From Gonocerus acuteangulatus (Eukaryota > Arthropoda > Insecta > Hemiptera > Coreidae), in assembly GCA_946811695.1 (NCBI GenBank), contig OX328132.1, positions 97,272,632 to 97,336,631 on the forward strand: 64,000 bases of DNA, in the 5' to 3' direction. Both the position numbers and the translations under genes were made by a program. The notes beneath the pieces were generated by a model. That model ran no database searches, was not told where the DNA came from, and worked only from the letters and a program-made list of their open reading frames with translations. Positions 32,641-43,137 of this stretch are shown here, piece after piece; position 1 is the stretch's first letter, and every line of letters begins with the position of its first letter.

Positions 32641-32989
32641 TTTCTCATGATTCGCATTCTTTCAAACTAAGGGCCTTTACATTTTGTTTACATTTAGTGT
32701 AGTGAAAATAAACTGTGGAATATGAATAGGGGTATTTTTAATTTATTCTATTTATATTTTAATTTATTTATTGTATATATTTATTATTTGTTGTGGCAAA
32801 GAAAATAGAAATTATAAACCAAAAACAGAATAATTGTTAACCCTTTTTTAGTTACAAAATTTCTTAAGAATAGGAAACATGAAGATTACTCGCCTCCATA
32901 AGTAACCCATTCCTCAGTGCTCACCAGATCCTCAATGAAGTTTAAGTTTTTTTGCATAGGCCTTTAACATCACAAACAATATGTAATCG

Positions 32990-33425
32990 TAAAGAAAGTT
33001 TACCTCTTTGAGATTACCGCCACCAGGAGCTCAGAAGAATGTGGTGCAGCGAGTGGCAAGAAGAGTACACAAACTGGAATATTGTCATGTTTGCCGATAA
33101 GCCTGTATAAGGATAGCAGACGCAGATGAGTCTACATAAAACATGCCTTCAATGCCTCAGGCCATGCTCCTTTCAGTGCAGTTTGGAGGACGTGGAGTAA
33201 TGTTTAGTATCTGGGATTTTCACGGGAGGACGAACCAATCACCATATTGTTAAATATATCCTCACACTAGTCCGTTGCGCACAAGAAGTTGTTGTAATTC
33301 GTCCGTCAAACAAGGGATTTCATCGGGAGGGTTTTACGACTTGATGACAATGCTCGACTGTATAGGGGAAGAGTTGTTCATCACATTTTAGAAAATCTGG
33401 GAACGTGTTGTATAAGAAAAAGGAA
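32990..33425 (+). pseudogene. Tc1-like transposase remnant
   Basis: Plus-strand translation gives VQFGGRGVMFSIWDFHGRT (near 33175-33230). After a frameshift it gives DDNARLYRGRVVHHILENL (near 33341-33400), the second catalytic Asp region of Tc1 enzymes. Upstream text TGCTCACCAGATCCTCAATGAAG matches the HTH area of the copy at 9.5-10.2 kb. Stops and frameshifts are numerous. The third catalytic region is lost where Penelope-like sequence begins. Confidence 0.65.
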
Positions 33426-33519
33426 AAAAAGCCTATTAGCAGTAGGGTACTTGTCTTACTCCGAAACAAAATTATTTTTCAAACTAACAGAATCGTCTGT
33501 TTGTATCTAGTAAAGAGCA

Positions 33520-33592
33520 AAACTATTTGACTTGAACTTCAAGCCTTCATCAGGGCTGTCAAAAACAAGTAGGACGGATGTAATACTGAAAT

Positions 33593-33637
<45 letters not shown>

Positions 33638-33800
33638 CACAAATCAAAAACAAAAAGACAAAACATAAAATACTAGAACATAATATATAGAAGAACAATG
33701 TGCTCTAGAAGTGTTTGGATTATTAGGAAAAAAGATATAAGAATAACAGATTACATATTAGATTAGATATAAGAATAACAATATGGGCTTACCGATGGGA
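33520..33800 (-). mobile_element. Penelope-like terminal-repeat segment, minus strand
   Basis: The minus strand reads GACAGCCCTGATGAAGGCTT...CAAGTCAAATAG. The CTGATGA box and stem survive but the GAAAC box does not. A TA array (33601-33632) and ACAAATCAAAAACAAAAAGA follow. It is the partner, in opposite orientation, of the segment ending at 34540. Confidence 0.5.
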
Positions 33801-33939
33801 AGATAGAGAACTATTCCTCACAAATGCGGGATCATTTCTGACAGTTAACACAGGGAAACATAGGAAGAAAGGAGTTGGTGAGGGGGGGGGGGGGGGTTCT
33901 GGACCACCCAATGGACAGAGAACATAGAAGATGAAAGAA

Positions 33940-34288
33940 AGAGCGGCGAAGTACAGTAAGGGGTCATAAAGTCATAAAATGTTGTGTTAATGGAAAGGGA
34001 GGCAGGTATAAAGGGCTATATTGCAGGCGGTATAGGGGATTAGGATGGAGTTTTTAATAAGTGGAAGATGTTGGAGTAGGCAGAGGAGATGACTTCTTTG
34101 TCAATTTTGTCATTAACTGGGTTATTTTCTAGGTGGATAAAAATTGGTTCGGAAAGGAGGCGTTTGTCTTCGTTGGATTCAGCGGAAAGGATGGAGTATT
34201 GGTCAAAACCAAAGTCACTATATATTATGTTCTAGTATTTTATGTTTTGTCTTTTTCCATATATGTATGTGTATTTGTGTATGTAGGC

Positions 34289-34358
<70 letters not shown>

Positions 34359-34545
34359 ATTTCAGTATTCCATCCGTCCTACTTGTTTTTTACAGCCCTG
34401 ATGAAGGCTTGAAGCTCAAGCCGAAACGTCGGCACAATAAAACCATTTTTATGATAAAATGTAGTTTTATTAAGTAGCAGTGACCGAACCCCGATAATCC
34501 CTACCTTGCATCATCTACGGTCAACGATCTCCTATCAATCTATTA
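33940..34545 (+). mobile_element. Penelope-like terminal-repeat segment, plus strand
   Basis: It contains 'TATATATTATGTTCTAGTAT', a TA array (about 34296-34350), the hammerhead-like core at 34398-34432, then CACAATAAAACCATTTTTAT and ATTAAGTAGCAGTGACCGAA. It ends with the CTACCTTGCATCATCTACGG block that appears inverted at 22.07 kb. The left boundary is uncertain. Confidence 0.5.
34398..34432 (+). ncRNA. Hammerhead-ribozyme-like core
   Basis: CTGATGA, extra A, 7-bp stem GGCTTGA/TCAAGCC, GAAAC, GTC. The same layout as at 22336, with one loop change that keeps the stem intact. The same caveat on helix III applies. Confidence 0.5.
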
Positions 34546-35388
34546 ATTTTTATTTTTCATAAATTATGTTCAGTTTATGTTGCTCCTGCGTGACGAACGG
34601 TTTTTATTAATATAATTGCATAAAAAAAGCATCCTCCATTCCTTTGAAAAGAAATGATTTAGAGTTTTGAATTCTAAGCCTTCCTTTTGCACCAGGCGTT
34701 CACTTTTCTCGAGCCCTTGAGGTCTCCGTAACATAAAACATATTTTTATGTGAAATGTTCTCTGTGAGTTTTGTGAATCACATCTGCAAACATCCGTTTT
34801 TTTTTTTTTTTTTTTGTAATTTCGATGAAACATTAGAGATAGTTTGGTAATATGCTAAGATGACGTTTTTCCTGGCAATAGGATTAAAGTTTCATACCCT
34901 ATATGTTGTAATTAATAATTCATGATCGATTCAGCTCTCTTATTTTCTGTCAATCAGGGTACCCTGAATTAAATGGACATCTTACGGAATGTAGGTCATT
35001 TTGTCTTTTTGCAGGCAGATCACTCTAGATTTGGAAAATATCTAGCCATATATTTCATAATTTACCATTTATATATATTTTTCCATTCTTTCGAACCATT
35101 TTTGCTTCAATTTATTTACATGAATATAATATCATTTTTATTTATTAGAAAATCTTTAGATTTCTCGAACCTCTGCTACGAGTACCCTGTATTGTTGCAC
35201 TTTCAATGGACCAGTTTTATTCTCTATCAACTAATTCTGCCTTTTTTATGGCAATTACTTGAAGGAATGTAGCCTCAAAACATGTTTACCATAACGTTGC
35301 CAAACGTAGGATGCTCAAACGATCTCGGTGATTTTGACTGTGAAAAGACACCTTGCCACGAATAGTATCGTTGCAATTCTAGCTGCTT
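34546..35388. other. Unrecognised sequence with a family-B-like end
   Basis: At 34574-34594 the minus strand reads CGTTCGTCACGCAGGAGCAA, resembling the family B 5' terminus, so a decayed copy may lie here. A poly-T occurs near 34798-34815. The small frames at 34570 and 34973 have no recognised domain. Confidence 0.4.
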
Positions 35389-35512
35389 TTAGCACTTTCC
35401 TCCGAAGGAAAGTAGCTATTGAGGTTGGACTCATGACGGAATTTTTGAAAAATTTCTTCGAATCTTTAACGATCCTACCTAGTAGACACCGAAAATGACC
35501 CCCGTTAAAATT

Positions 35513-35520
35513 TATATATA

Positions 35521-35573
<53 letters not shown>

Positions 35574-35578
35574 GTATG

Positions 35579-35618
<40 letters not shown>

Positions 35619-35635
35619 TATATGCATATATATAT
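35513..35635. repeat. (TA)n microsatellite of family B
   Basis: Two TA arrays separated by GTATATATATATGTATGTATT, then ATATGCATATATGCATATA. Confidence 0.9.
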
Positions 35636-35738
35636 TTGTCTGTTAACACGATAGCGGCCAGAGTTTTTGTTTTTTCTTCATGAAACGTGGTATATAGCGT
35701 TCAAATAGCAAACGATTGAACGAGTTCGTTGACCACCA

Positions 35739-36190
35739 AAATCGGTCCACCGGGAGGGGGGGTTTACCCCGGACCCAAAACATTAATTTGACCATACCAG
35801 CCGTAGTTTTTGTTATATTTCAACGAAACTCGGTATTCGTTATTTTGATCTAAAGAGAGAATTCCGTTGTAAAAATAAACTAAATCGGTTCATTAGAAGG
35901 GGGGGGGGGGTTTACTCCGGACCCACAATACCAATTTGGCACTACCAGCCGTAATTTTTGTTACATTTCAACGAAACTTGGTATTCGTGGTGGTAATCAA
36001 CAGAGAAAAATGGGTTGTAAAAATAAACTAAATCGGGTTATTTGGAGGGGGGGTTTACTCCGGACCTAAAGTACTAATATACTCATAACGGTCGTAATTT
36101 CTGCTGTATTGTAACGAAATGCTGTATGCGTCGTGGGTATCTCATGAGAAAGAAGTGTTGTAAAAATGAAGTAAATCGGTCTATTGGAAA
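35739..36190. repeat. Tandem repeat of about 145 bp, 3 units plus
   Basis: Each unit has AAATCGGT, a G-run, GGTTTACTCCGGACC, a 'CCAGCCGTAATTTTTG' segment, 'TTTCAACGAAAC' and 'GTTGTAAAAATAAACTAAAT'. Units start near 35739, 35888 and 36032, with a partial fourth near 36178. Related units occur at 4.7-5.0 kb. Confidence 0.85.
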
Positions 36191-36558
36191 GGAGGGTTTA
36201 CTTTAAAGTCTGTTTCATTACAATTAGCCAGCCAGACGTAGGTTCGCAAAGGTGCTACAAGGAGCACTATCTCCCACTATGGGGACTGTATCCTGTTCCT
36301 GCGTCAGATCAAAAGACGGAATGTGAAGTTTTTGTGTATTTATTAAGTAGTACAGTATCATGTATTAACATAACTCTGGAAGCAAATTATTTACAAAATT
36401 AATAATTGAACAGGCCTCATAAGAAATGTAAATGAGCAGAACTATTCACGTTTTTATTTTATTTATATAGGTTATTTACAGCAAATTATTCAGTAATGTA
36501 GTCTACACTAAAAAAATTCTGAGGAAAGTGCTTAGTTATGCAGCTCCTGCGTGACGGA

Positions 36559-37388
36559 CTTTATTACTTTAAAACCGCCTTAACGTAAACCATGCTTATT
36601 AAGGCGTTCTAAGTGGAATTCATGTAAGTCGGTTTTGATCACATCAAATGCTTTGTTAACGTTCATAAAATGCTCGTTGTAACCGCAAAACTCCGAACAG
36701 CCTTGGAAAATAATTTTCTAGATAATTAATATGTGGTTTCTGTGGAAAATTTCTTGATAAAACAATGTCGGGAGTTAATTTGTTTTTCTCTCTCATTTTT
36801 TATTATCTTAACAAGTTCAGGTTTTCCTCTTAACATTTCCTGCTTCCCACAATTATGTAATGTAGTTTTAATGTTGCCTTCTAAACTATTTTTGTCAAAG
36901 CTCCTCCTGTTAAGCAATACTTTAATTTATTTTTCAATATGTCTTCGTTTTGCAAGACATAACGATTTCTGTTTTTGCTTTTCGTTTCCTTTGACAGTTG
37001 ATTGTTACTCAAGGGTGGATTCATATGTAGAAATTGTTCTAAATGTATATTGTTTTTAACGAATGAATATCATTTTTCTTATAAAAATATCGCAAAACAG
37101 CGAGTTTTCCCCCATAAACTCACAAAAAATCAATATTTCATTCTTGTAAATCTTGATAGTTAAAATAAATGTTTTAAATTGGTAATTACTTCAAATGGGA
37201 GACTTTTATAGTTTATGTTTGCAAATTAATTGATGTTTACTGTTGTTAATAAAAAGGAGTTGGATAGCTTAAAGCTTCAAGGTGCTTCTCTCTGTTTCCA
37301 CTTGTAGTGATTTATTTCATGATTAAGTACAGATTCTTAGAAGTATTCAAGGTCTATATCGCTTCATGTTCGTTAAAGCTATCATTGC
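36559..37388. other. No recognised feature
   Basis: A short palindrome, CCGCCTTAACG/TTAAGGCG, lies near 36574-36607. The 108-codon plus-strand frame at 36733 and its minus-strand counterpart show no domain that I recognise. Confidence 0.4.
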
Positions 37389-37395
37389 TTAACAC

Positions 37396-37398
<3 letters not shown>

Positions 37399-37444
<46 letters not shown>

Positions 37445-37607
37445 GGCGCATCTACATCTAGGTCATTAGCGCCGACATCCAGGGTGCAGCGAGGCATTTT
37501 CCCAGCGAGCCCTGAGATGAGAAAATTCCTGCCGGAGGTGGGAATCGAACCCACCAACTCCCGCTTATGAATCCAAGGCGCTAGCCACTAGACCACGGGA
37601 GACCCCT
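37399..37607 (-). mobile_element. SINE-1, full-length copy
   Basis: Poly-T of about 44 bases, the ACGGCGCATCTACATCTAGG 3' end, the full body, and the minus-strand head ending GGGGTCTCCCGTGGTCTAGT. A perfect 10-bp duplication TTAACACATA flanks it (37389-37398, 37608-37617). Confidence 0.95.
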
Positions 37608-37786
37608 TTAACACATAAGTATTTTAAATTTAATGATATTTTATTTATTGAAGCAGTTTCTTGGTTGGTCTTCTAGGCAATTCTCTCCATAGAAGTACGC
37701 GATAATTCAACATTTGTTTCTATTTATTTATCTACAAGGTTTATGCTCTGTCGGATTATTTCTAGCTTACAATGACAAAGAGATTG

Positions 37787-38150
37787 TCCCATTGTTATCT
37801 TATCCGAATATTACTTGCTTATATTGGCAAGCAGTTAAGTCCCATTGGCACCATGAGGAAACATAACTAGCTTACATAAACGAAGAGGCTTCATCCCATT
37901 AACCGGCTGTCAGAATACAACTACCTTACACATGTAATGATGCTTTGTCACATTCCATTGCTACTACGTCGGAATATACCTAGCGTAAATCCAAATAAGA
38001 TTTCGTCCCATTTAAAACCTATTGAAGTAAAGCTTGCATACATCGGAAGGAGGTTCTCTCCCTTAACCACGTTTTCATATTATACCTAGCTTACGTAGAA
38101 GATGAGATTTCGTCCCATTGAAAACCTATCGTAATGTAACTAGTGTAAGG
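37787..38150. repeat. Degenerate minisatellite, about 55-bp period
   Basis: GTCCCATT-like words recur near 37787, 37848, 37897, 37951, 38005, 38060 and 38114, each followed by variants of 'ACTAGCTTACATA...GAGATTTC'. Six to seven diverged units. No coding frame is maintained. Confidence 0.75.
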
Positions 38151-38199
38151 CCCCGTATTCCCTTGTACTTAGGTAGTGGATTATGAAGAGAGATTAATT

Positions 38200-38375
38200 T
38201 GGTCACAAACGTTACAGTCTTCAGATATGGACTGTGTCACAAACGTCTTTAACGATCATGCTGCAATAGCATCCTCGGACTTCAGTCTGAGAACCTCAGC
38301 ATGATTAGCAAACGTCGATAAAGAAGTTTGTGACAGGGTCAACACCTGAAGACTCTAATGTTTGTGATGACTTGG
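38200..38375. repeat. Imperfect hairpin, arms about 70 bp
   Basis: GTCACAAACGTTACAGTCTT, then GTGTCACAAACGTCTTTA and CATGCTG on the left, are mirrored on the right by CAGCATGATTAGC, GTCGATAAAGAAGTTTGTGA and GAAGACTCTAATGTTTGTGA. The element family is unknown. Confidence 0.75.
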
Positions 38376-38509
38376 ACCGTGGAAGTCTACGAGTTAAAAA
38401 AGTTGTTTGTCCAACTTTGGAAATGTGGAAACAATCTGCAGACGTCTGGCTCATTCTCATGCCACGTACCTGGTACGCCTCTTAAGATCGACGTAAATTT
38501 CAATAAGCG

Positions 38510-38765
38510 ATGTTAAGAGCAGCTCTTCGCTGATCTGAATTTCATTTTCCCCACACTTCCTATGTTGTCCTACTAGATCGAACCACAAGCATGAACAGAC
38601 GTGAAGGGCTTATAAGGGCCGGATAGCCTGTGGTGGGTTGAGATCGCATTAATTCCTGAGTACTCGGCTCAGATATCTGGCCCTCAGGTATGTCATCCTT
38701 ATAAGCCCTTGCCCCACCTCTGCTCTAGCTCAAATACAATTTCAGATTAGCGAAGTGCCGAGATA
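38510..38765. repeat. Imperfect long hairpin
   Basis: CAGCTCTTCGCTGATCTGAA on the left mirrors TTTCAGATTAGCGAAGTGCC on the right. An inner pair, AAGGGCTTATAAGG and CCTTATAAGCCCTT, is exact. Together with the adjacent 38.2-kb hairpin it suggests a foldback-type element. Confidence 0.7.
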
Positions 38766-38769
38766 TACG

Positions 38770-39605
38770 TCGGTCTAAGAGTCGTTCCAGGCAAATTTCA
38801 ATAAAGCGTTTTATATTAAAAATAAACATATGTGTTCATTAAATCACTTAATAAAATATATTTATTTCTTATTACGTTCTGAATGTGACCCTTATAAATC
38901 GTTGTTTTCCTTTTAGAGTAGTGAAATTCCCATCTTTATTAAATGAAGATAATAAAAAAAAAAAAAAAATCTCTGAAGTGATAGCTTGTCCTCTCGATAG
39001 TGTCAAGTACTTTAAAGACATGATTCTTGAAGAGTGGGACAAGAAATCTTATCTTATGCATTCCTCATTAAATAACATTTACTTTTATCATAAATAACAA
39101 TCTTGAAAATGTGTTTACAGAAAGTGTCAATGGAAATCTTCATTATTGATCATATGACAAGAGAATTATCGGAAAGTGAAGACAAATTTATGATATCCTT
39201 AACGTAGGATGAGTTCGCGATTCAAAATGTTATCTTTGCACTTCTAGTGGCCAATTCTTGTGTCTCAAATTTCGGCGATAAACTCGAAAGCTTCGTAAAT
39301 AGTGTACGAAACAAGTTATGATAGAAATTTCGCTAGTTCAAATTATTCCAGCAGTAAAATGAGATAACTAGACAACTAAAATGAGAATAGCTTTGGTTTT
39401 TTTTGTGCGTCTAATGCCGTGCGTGCTCCTCTAGAACTAGCGGAAGTCGAGTAACAGAGAGGATAGATACAATTTGAGTGTCAAAAAACTCACTTTTCTG
39501 TGAACATTAGTTCTAGCAGATATCTAAATTGATTTGCCTTAAAAATTACAAAAAAAGCAAAATATTAATTGTTTCCATTATATGCTTTTCATATACCTGT
39601 AAAAC
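38770..39605. other. No recognised feature
   Basis: AT-rich sequence. The 70-codon frame at 38885 has a Lys run encoded by a poly-A and no recognised domain. Confidence 0.4.
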
Positions 39606-39797
39606 CTTAGTGAAATTCCCCAACGGGATAGAAATCCTCATTTCTCTTCTTCTTGCCGCCCACACCCCAGCTCCAACTCCTTCTAATGTTCTTAAATGTA
39701 CAAAAAATAAAAAAATATAGTTACACACGGCGAGATTCGATCCTCCGATCTTGTAGTTATGAGAGTAATTCTCTACCAACCGAGCTACGGGCCCAGT
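39606..39797 (-). mobile_element. SINE-4 (tRNA-derived), single copy
   Basis: The minus-strand head GGGCCCGTAGCTCGGTTGGT (A box) and GAGGATCGAATCTCGCCG (B box) is tRNA-like, with a CTCATAA-type anticodon loop. The acceptor and T stems do not pair properly, so it is unlikely to be a real tRNA. A body of about 110 bp follows, containing GGAGTTGGAGCTGGGGTGTG. Confidence 0.5.
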
Positions 39798-39799
39798 TG

Positions 39800-40690
39800 G
39801 ATAGATATTCATCGAAACGTATTAAGAATTCCAGGTACATTTTTAAGAATTTTTTCCGGGGGAATGCTTGAGAAGTACGTTTTCTCGCTTTAGCAGAACC
39901 TTTTTCTAATTAGCTACTAGACCTAAAAAAATTCTCGTTTGAATCGGTGAGTGGCAAGTCGTAAGAGGTAAACCGATTTTTTAAAATTTAATTTAATTTT
40001 ATAAAGCGATGTTCTTTTGCCCTATTAAAACAAATGTAGTCACTTTCTATTGACAGAGAGAATAAATTTACAAAAAAAAAAAAGAAAAAAGTAGACTGCC
40101 TGTCCGTGTTTTGGAAACCTATTGGCCTCCTGCCCAGCCTGCTATGCCAGCAAAACACTCCTACTCTCCGTCTTGTCTCTCTCTGCCCCTTCCTTCAAAA
40201 TTATATGAAATGAACACATTCTCTAGAAATCAACTAAATCTGTGTTCTTCTTTTTTATTTATTTTTTTATTGTGTACTTTAATTATTGTATTGTTCTCAT
40301 ATTCACGCTCTTCATTCTCCGTCAATAAGAAGAAAATCCCCCCCCCCCATCTTGTTCCAATCAACAAAATAACGATCTGTGCAAAATTTGAGCTAAATCG
40401 AAGAACTCCAAGGTGGCCCGCAATGACCTTGAAATATTGACATTTTTGTCCAAAAGTAATTTTTTCAGATATTTTTTTTAAGTTATTTTATTTTTTAACC
40501 ACTTTTGAGCAGGTCAGCGGTAATAATGAAAATTAAATTATTCGTTTTCTTGTTTATGTTGGATAAAAAGATAAACAATCAAGTCTGTTCCTGATTCCTG
40601 AAATCGCACTGGTTTGTGCGGGAAGAAAGGAGTATCGTTTCGCTTACCAGGAGCTGTAAGTCATGCTAGGTGGATGGCAAAGGCGATTTA
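39800..40690. other. Unrecognised; contains a short dispersed repeat
   Basis: CCATCTTGTTCCAATC with a preceding C-run (40338-40365) and GTGCAAAATTTGAGC (40379-40393) reappear inverted at 42240-42307. No family is recognised. Confidence 0.4.
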
Positions 40691-40692
40691 TG

Positions 40693-41455
40693 CATTCAAA
40701 ATGCACTATATCGTATTTTGATGCACTAGACACGGATCCGTTAAAGAAAAAAAAAACGCTCGCTCTCTACTAGGAAAGAAGTTATGAAGCACTAAAGTTC
40801 ACTGTTGTTCGGGTTCTGAAAGCTGACGTAAACAACGTATTAGTAAACGTGCGCATGCGCGGAGATGTAAGATTGGCATACAAAGAATTGTTATTTGAAA
40901 TGCTTATAAACTATTTATTCACAAATCATTGTAAATTTGGGCGTCCTCACCTGTCGTAACATGTCGCTTATGGGCATACGTGCTGTGCGTTTCCGCTCGC
41001 TACGCTCGCTCAAGAAGATATCAAAACTCTAGTCCATCCAACTCGCTAAAATTAATAGAATTCTATTATGTATAAATTGAAATAATTGATGGTAAATTTC
41101 AATTAGACGTCCTTATTACGTAATTTTCCATACGAGCTGTGCGTTTCCGCTCGCTCAAGAAGATATCAAAACTCTAGCCAATCCAACTCGCTAAAATTAA
41201 TAGAATTCTATTATGTATACATTGAAATAATTGATGGTAAATTTCAATTAGACATCCTTATTACGGACTTTTCCATACCCGCGCATGTGCATGTTGACAA
41301 ACATAGTAGGTTACATTACCTTTCAGAACCCGCACAAGTGAACTTAGTGCTTCATAACTTCATTCCTAGTGGAGAGCGAGCTTTTTTTAACGGATTCGTG
41401 TTTAGTGCATCAAAATACGTTATTGTGCAACATTTCAAAACGATCGGTGTGGAGA
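40693..41455. mobile_element. Foldback element with 170-bp arms and a tandem core
   Basis: The left arm (about 40693-40862) and right arm (about 41280-41455) are inverse copies sharing ATTTTGATGCACTA, GAAGTTATGAAGCACTAA, GGGTTCTGAAAG and GCGCATG. Between them lie two tandem copies of a 145-154 bp unit. The small frame at 41287 lies in the right arm and is not a gene. Outer boundaries and target duplication are not clear. Confidence 0.75.
40977..41275. repeat. Tandem duplication, 2 units of 145-154 bp
   Basis: Both units contain CTGTGCGTTTCCGCTCGCT, AAGATATCAAAACTCTAG, CTAAAATTAATAGAATTCTA and TGATGGTAAATTTCAATTAG, nearly identical. The first has an extra CTACGCTCG insertion. Confidence 0.9.
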
Positions 41456-41738
41456 CCGAGCGTCTTCACATTTACCTACATTTCTTCGCGAGATTTTCAA
41501 TCAGCACCGATTTCCTTCAACATGGAAGGCTGATCCAGGTTACAAGAGTGGAATTGAAAAACTTGAGAAGATAGTTGTTGTCAATGACGTTGCTGAAAGA
41601 GGCAGGATTACAATAACGTTCTCACAAAAGTTGAAAATGAAAAACAATTTGTTTTGCAGATCGTTGCCGGGGGCCGGAAAAAACACTCGACTGCTACTAA
41701 ATCCTCCCTTAGAAAAACAGAATATTCAATATTTGTAT

Positions 41739-41914
41739 TTTTTTTTTTTACGGCGCATCTACATCTAGGTCATTAGCGCCGACATCCAGGGTGCAGCGAG
41801 GAATTTTACCAGCGAGCCGTGGGATGATAAAATTCCTGCCGGAGGTTGGGAATCGAACCCACCATCTCCCGCTTATGAATCCAAGGCGCTAGCCATTAGA
41901 CCACGGGAGACCCC
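41739..41914 (-). mobile_element. SINE-1, full-length copy
   Basis: A short poly-T (about 11), the full body and the minus-strand tRNA-like head. Perfect 8-bp duplication ATTTGTAT at 41731-41738 and 41915-41922. It is nearly identical to the copy at 21369-21561. Confidence 0.95.
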
Positions 41915-41922
41915 ATTTGTAT

Positions 41923-43137
41923 ATTTTTATTCTTCACATTATGCCTAATTTCTATTGAAATTTTTGTTTTAAACAAAAATGCAGTTGTCTTATACAAGTT
42001 CTGTGCATTATTAAAAACCTAATATTCTTTAATTTTTTCATGTTATCCCTGCAATTTGTAGAATTAAATTTCGAGATATATGATTCAGAATGATTTTAAA
42101 CAATATCTTGGGTAGCCTGGATGTATCTACTTAAATTGCAATAAGAAACGGATTGAGATAGAGAACAGTATATCCCTTTTCGGAATTAATCGCTGCGTGT
42201 ACTATGTTTCAATTTCAAACCGTTTGCGGGTAGCCTAGCAGCTGTCCGATTGCCCTGAAATTTTGCACAGCTTGTTTTTTTGATGATTGGAACAGAATTG
42301 GGGGGTGGGAGCAGCATCATTTTGACTTTCAAAAAAATTGCCTATAGCTAATATACATACATATATTATGCTATGTAAGTAGATTTCCGTACAATTTATT
42401 GATTTTTGTTTTGTTTCTTTTACAAAACTTTGTGTATTGGCTATTCATATATCCTATCATTCAATATGCTATGCGCATCACTTGAATATAACTATTACAT
42501 TAATAGTTATCATTGCTTATATTGTATATAATTATAAATAGGTAATTAATGTATTTCAATATTTCTGTAGCAGGTCATAGTCACCAAGCGAGACGAAACA
42601 ATCTCTTTTAACATTGAGTTTAACAATTTTCAGTATATTATCCTTCTCGAAATCGAAAATTAACAAACAAATTCAAATTGGAAAAAATAAATCGATGCCT
42701 TACACCCACACCATAGAAACACCACTGCGCTGCTTTCCTGATAAAAATAATTTAATAAGTGAAATAGAACTTTTACTTCTATGGAGGTATTTTTAATATT
42801 TAGAGGGTTGAAGTAATGCAGAAAAAATGAAAATAATATGTAAAATTAAATAATTATCATAATTCATTTACACACAAGCTGCTTGCAATAATGATAATAA
42901 TAATTATTTTACCTCTAAAAATTTACTATTTTCATCCGAGCACAAATTTAAAATTAATAATATTTTCTTCTAAATTTAGTCTTTGGAAATAATAATAAAT
43001 GTATTTATTTAAAATGTTGTTCTATGCTTGCTTCTCACTAAATATACTTTAGACCTCAAAGTATATAAGATATATTGCAAATGAATTTAGTATGACTATT
43101 TTTTTTATATAAGAAAACAATTACCAAATGTTAAAAG
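41923..43137. other. No recognised feature apart from a short dispersed repeat
   Basis: Very AT-rich. 42240-42307 carries TTTTGCACAGCTTG and GATTGGAACAGAATTGGGGG, the inverse of 40335-40400. A small frame at 42614 has no recognised domain. Confidence 0.4.

Larger units (their letters stand above)
35389..36558 (-). mobile_element. Family B Helentron-like element, complete copy
   Basis: On the minus strand the 5' end is TCCGTCACGCAGGAGCTGCA, then CTAAGCACTTTCC. The body has about three tandem units of 145 bp and a TA-rich array. The 3' end has a stem-loop (ACTTTCCT/AGGAAAGT, 35394-35413) followed by GCTAAAA. Just as in family A, the 3' GGAAAGTGCTAA is complementary to the 5' TTAGCAC-like block. 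No protein gene is present. Confidence 0.65.

Noticed and set aside
36733..37059. A 108-codon frame with hydrophobic stretches
   Set aside because: No recognisable motif, atypical composition from T-rich DNA, and an overlapping frame of similar quality on the other strand.
37787..38150. A CRISPR-like array
   Set aside because: The 55-bp units are diverged along their whole length, with no constant repeat and variable spacer structure. Eukaryotic minisatellite is the simpler reading.
39720..39797. Minus-strand tRNA-like sequence, and all other tRNA-like heads (for example 8230-8304, 37530-37607, 61922-61995)
   Set aside because: They are joined to conserved SINE bodies, have flanking duplications in several cases and have damaged acceptor or T stems. 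They are SINE heads, not tRNA genes.
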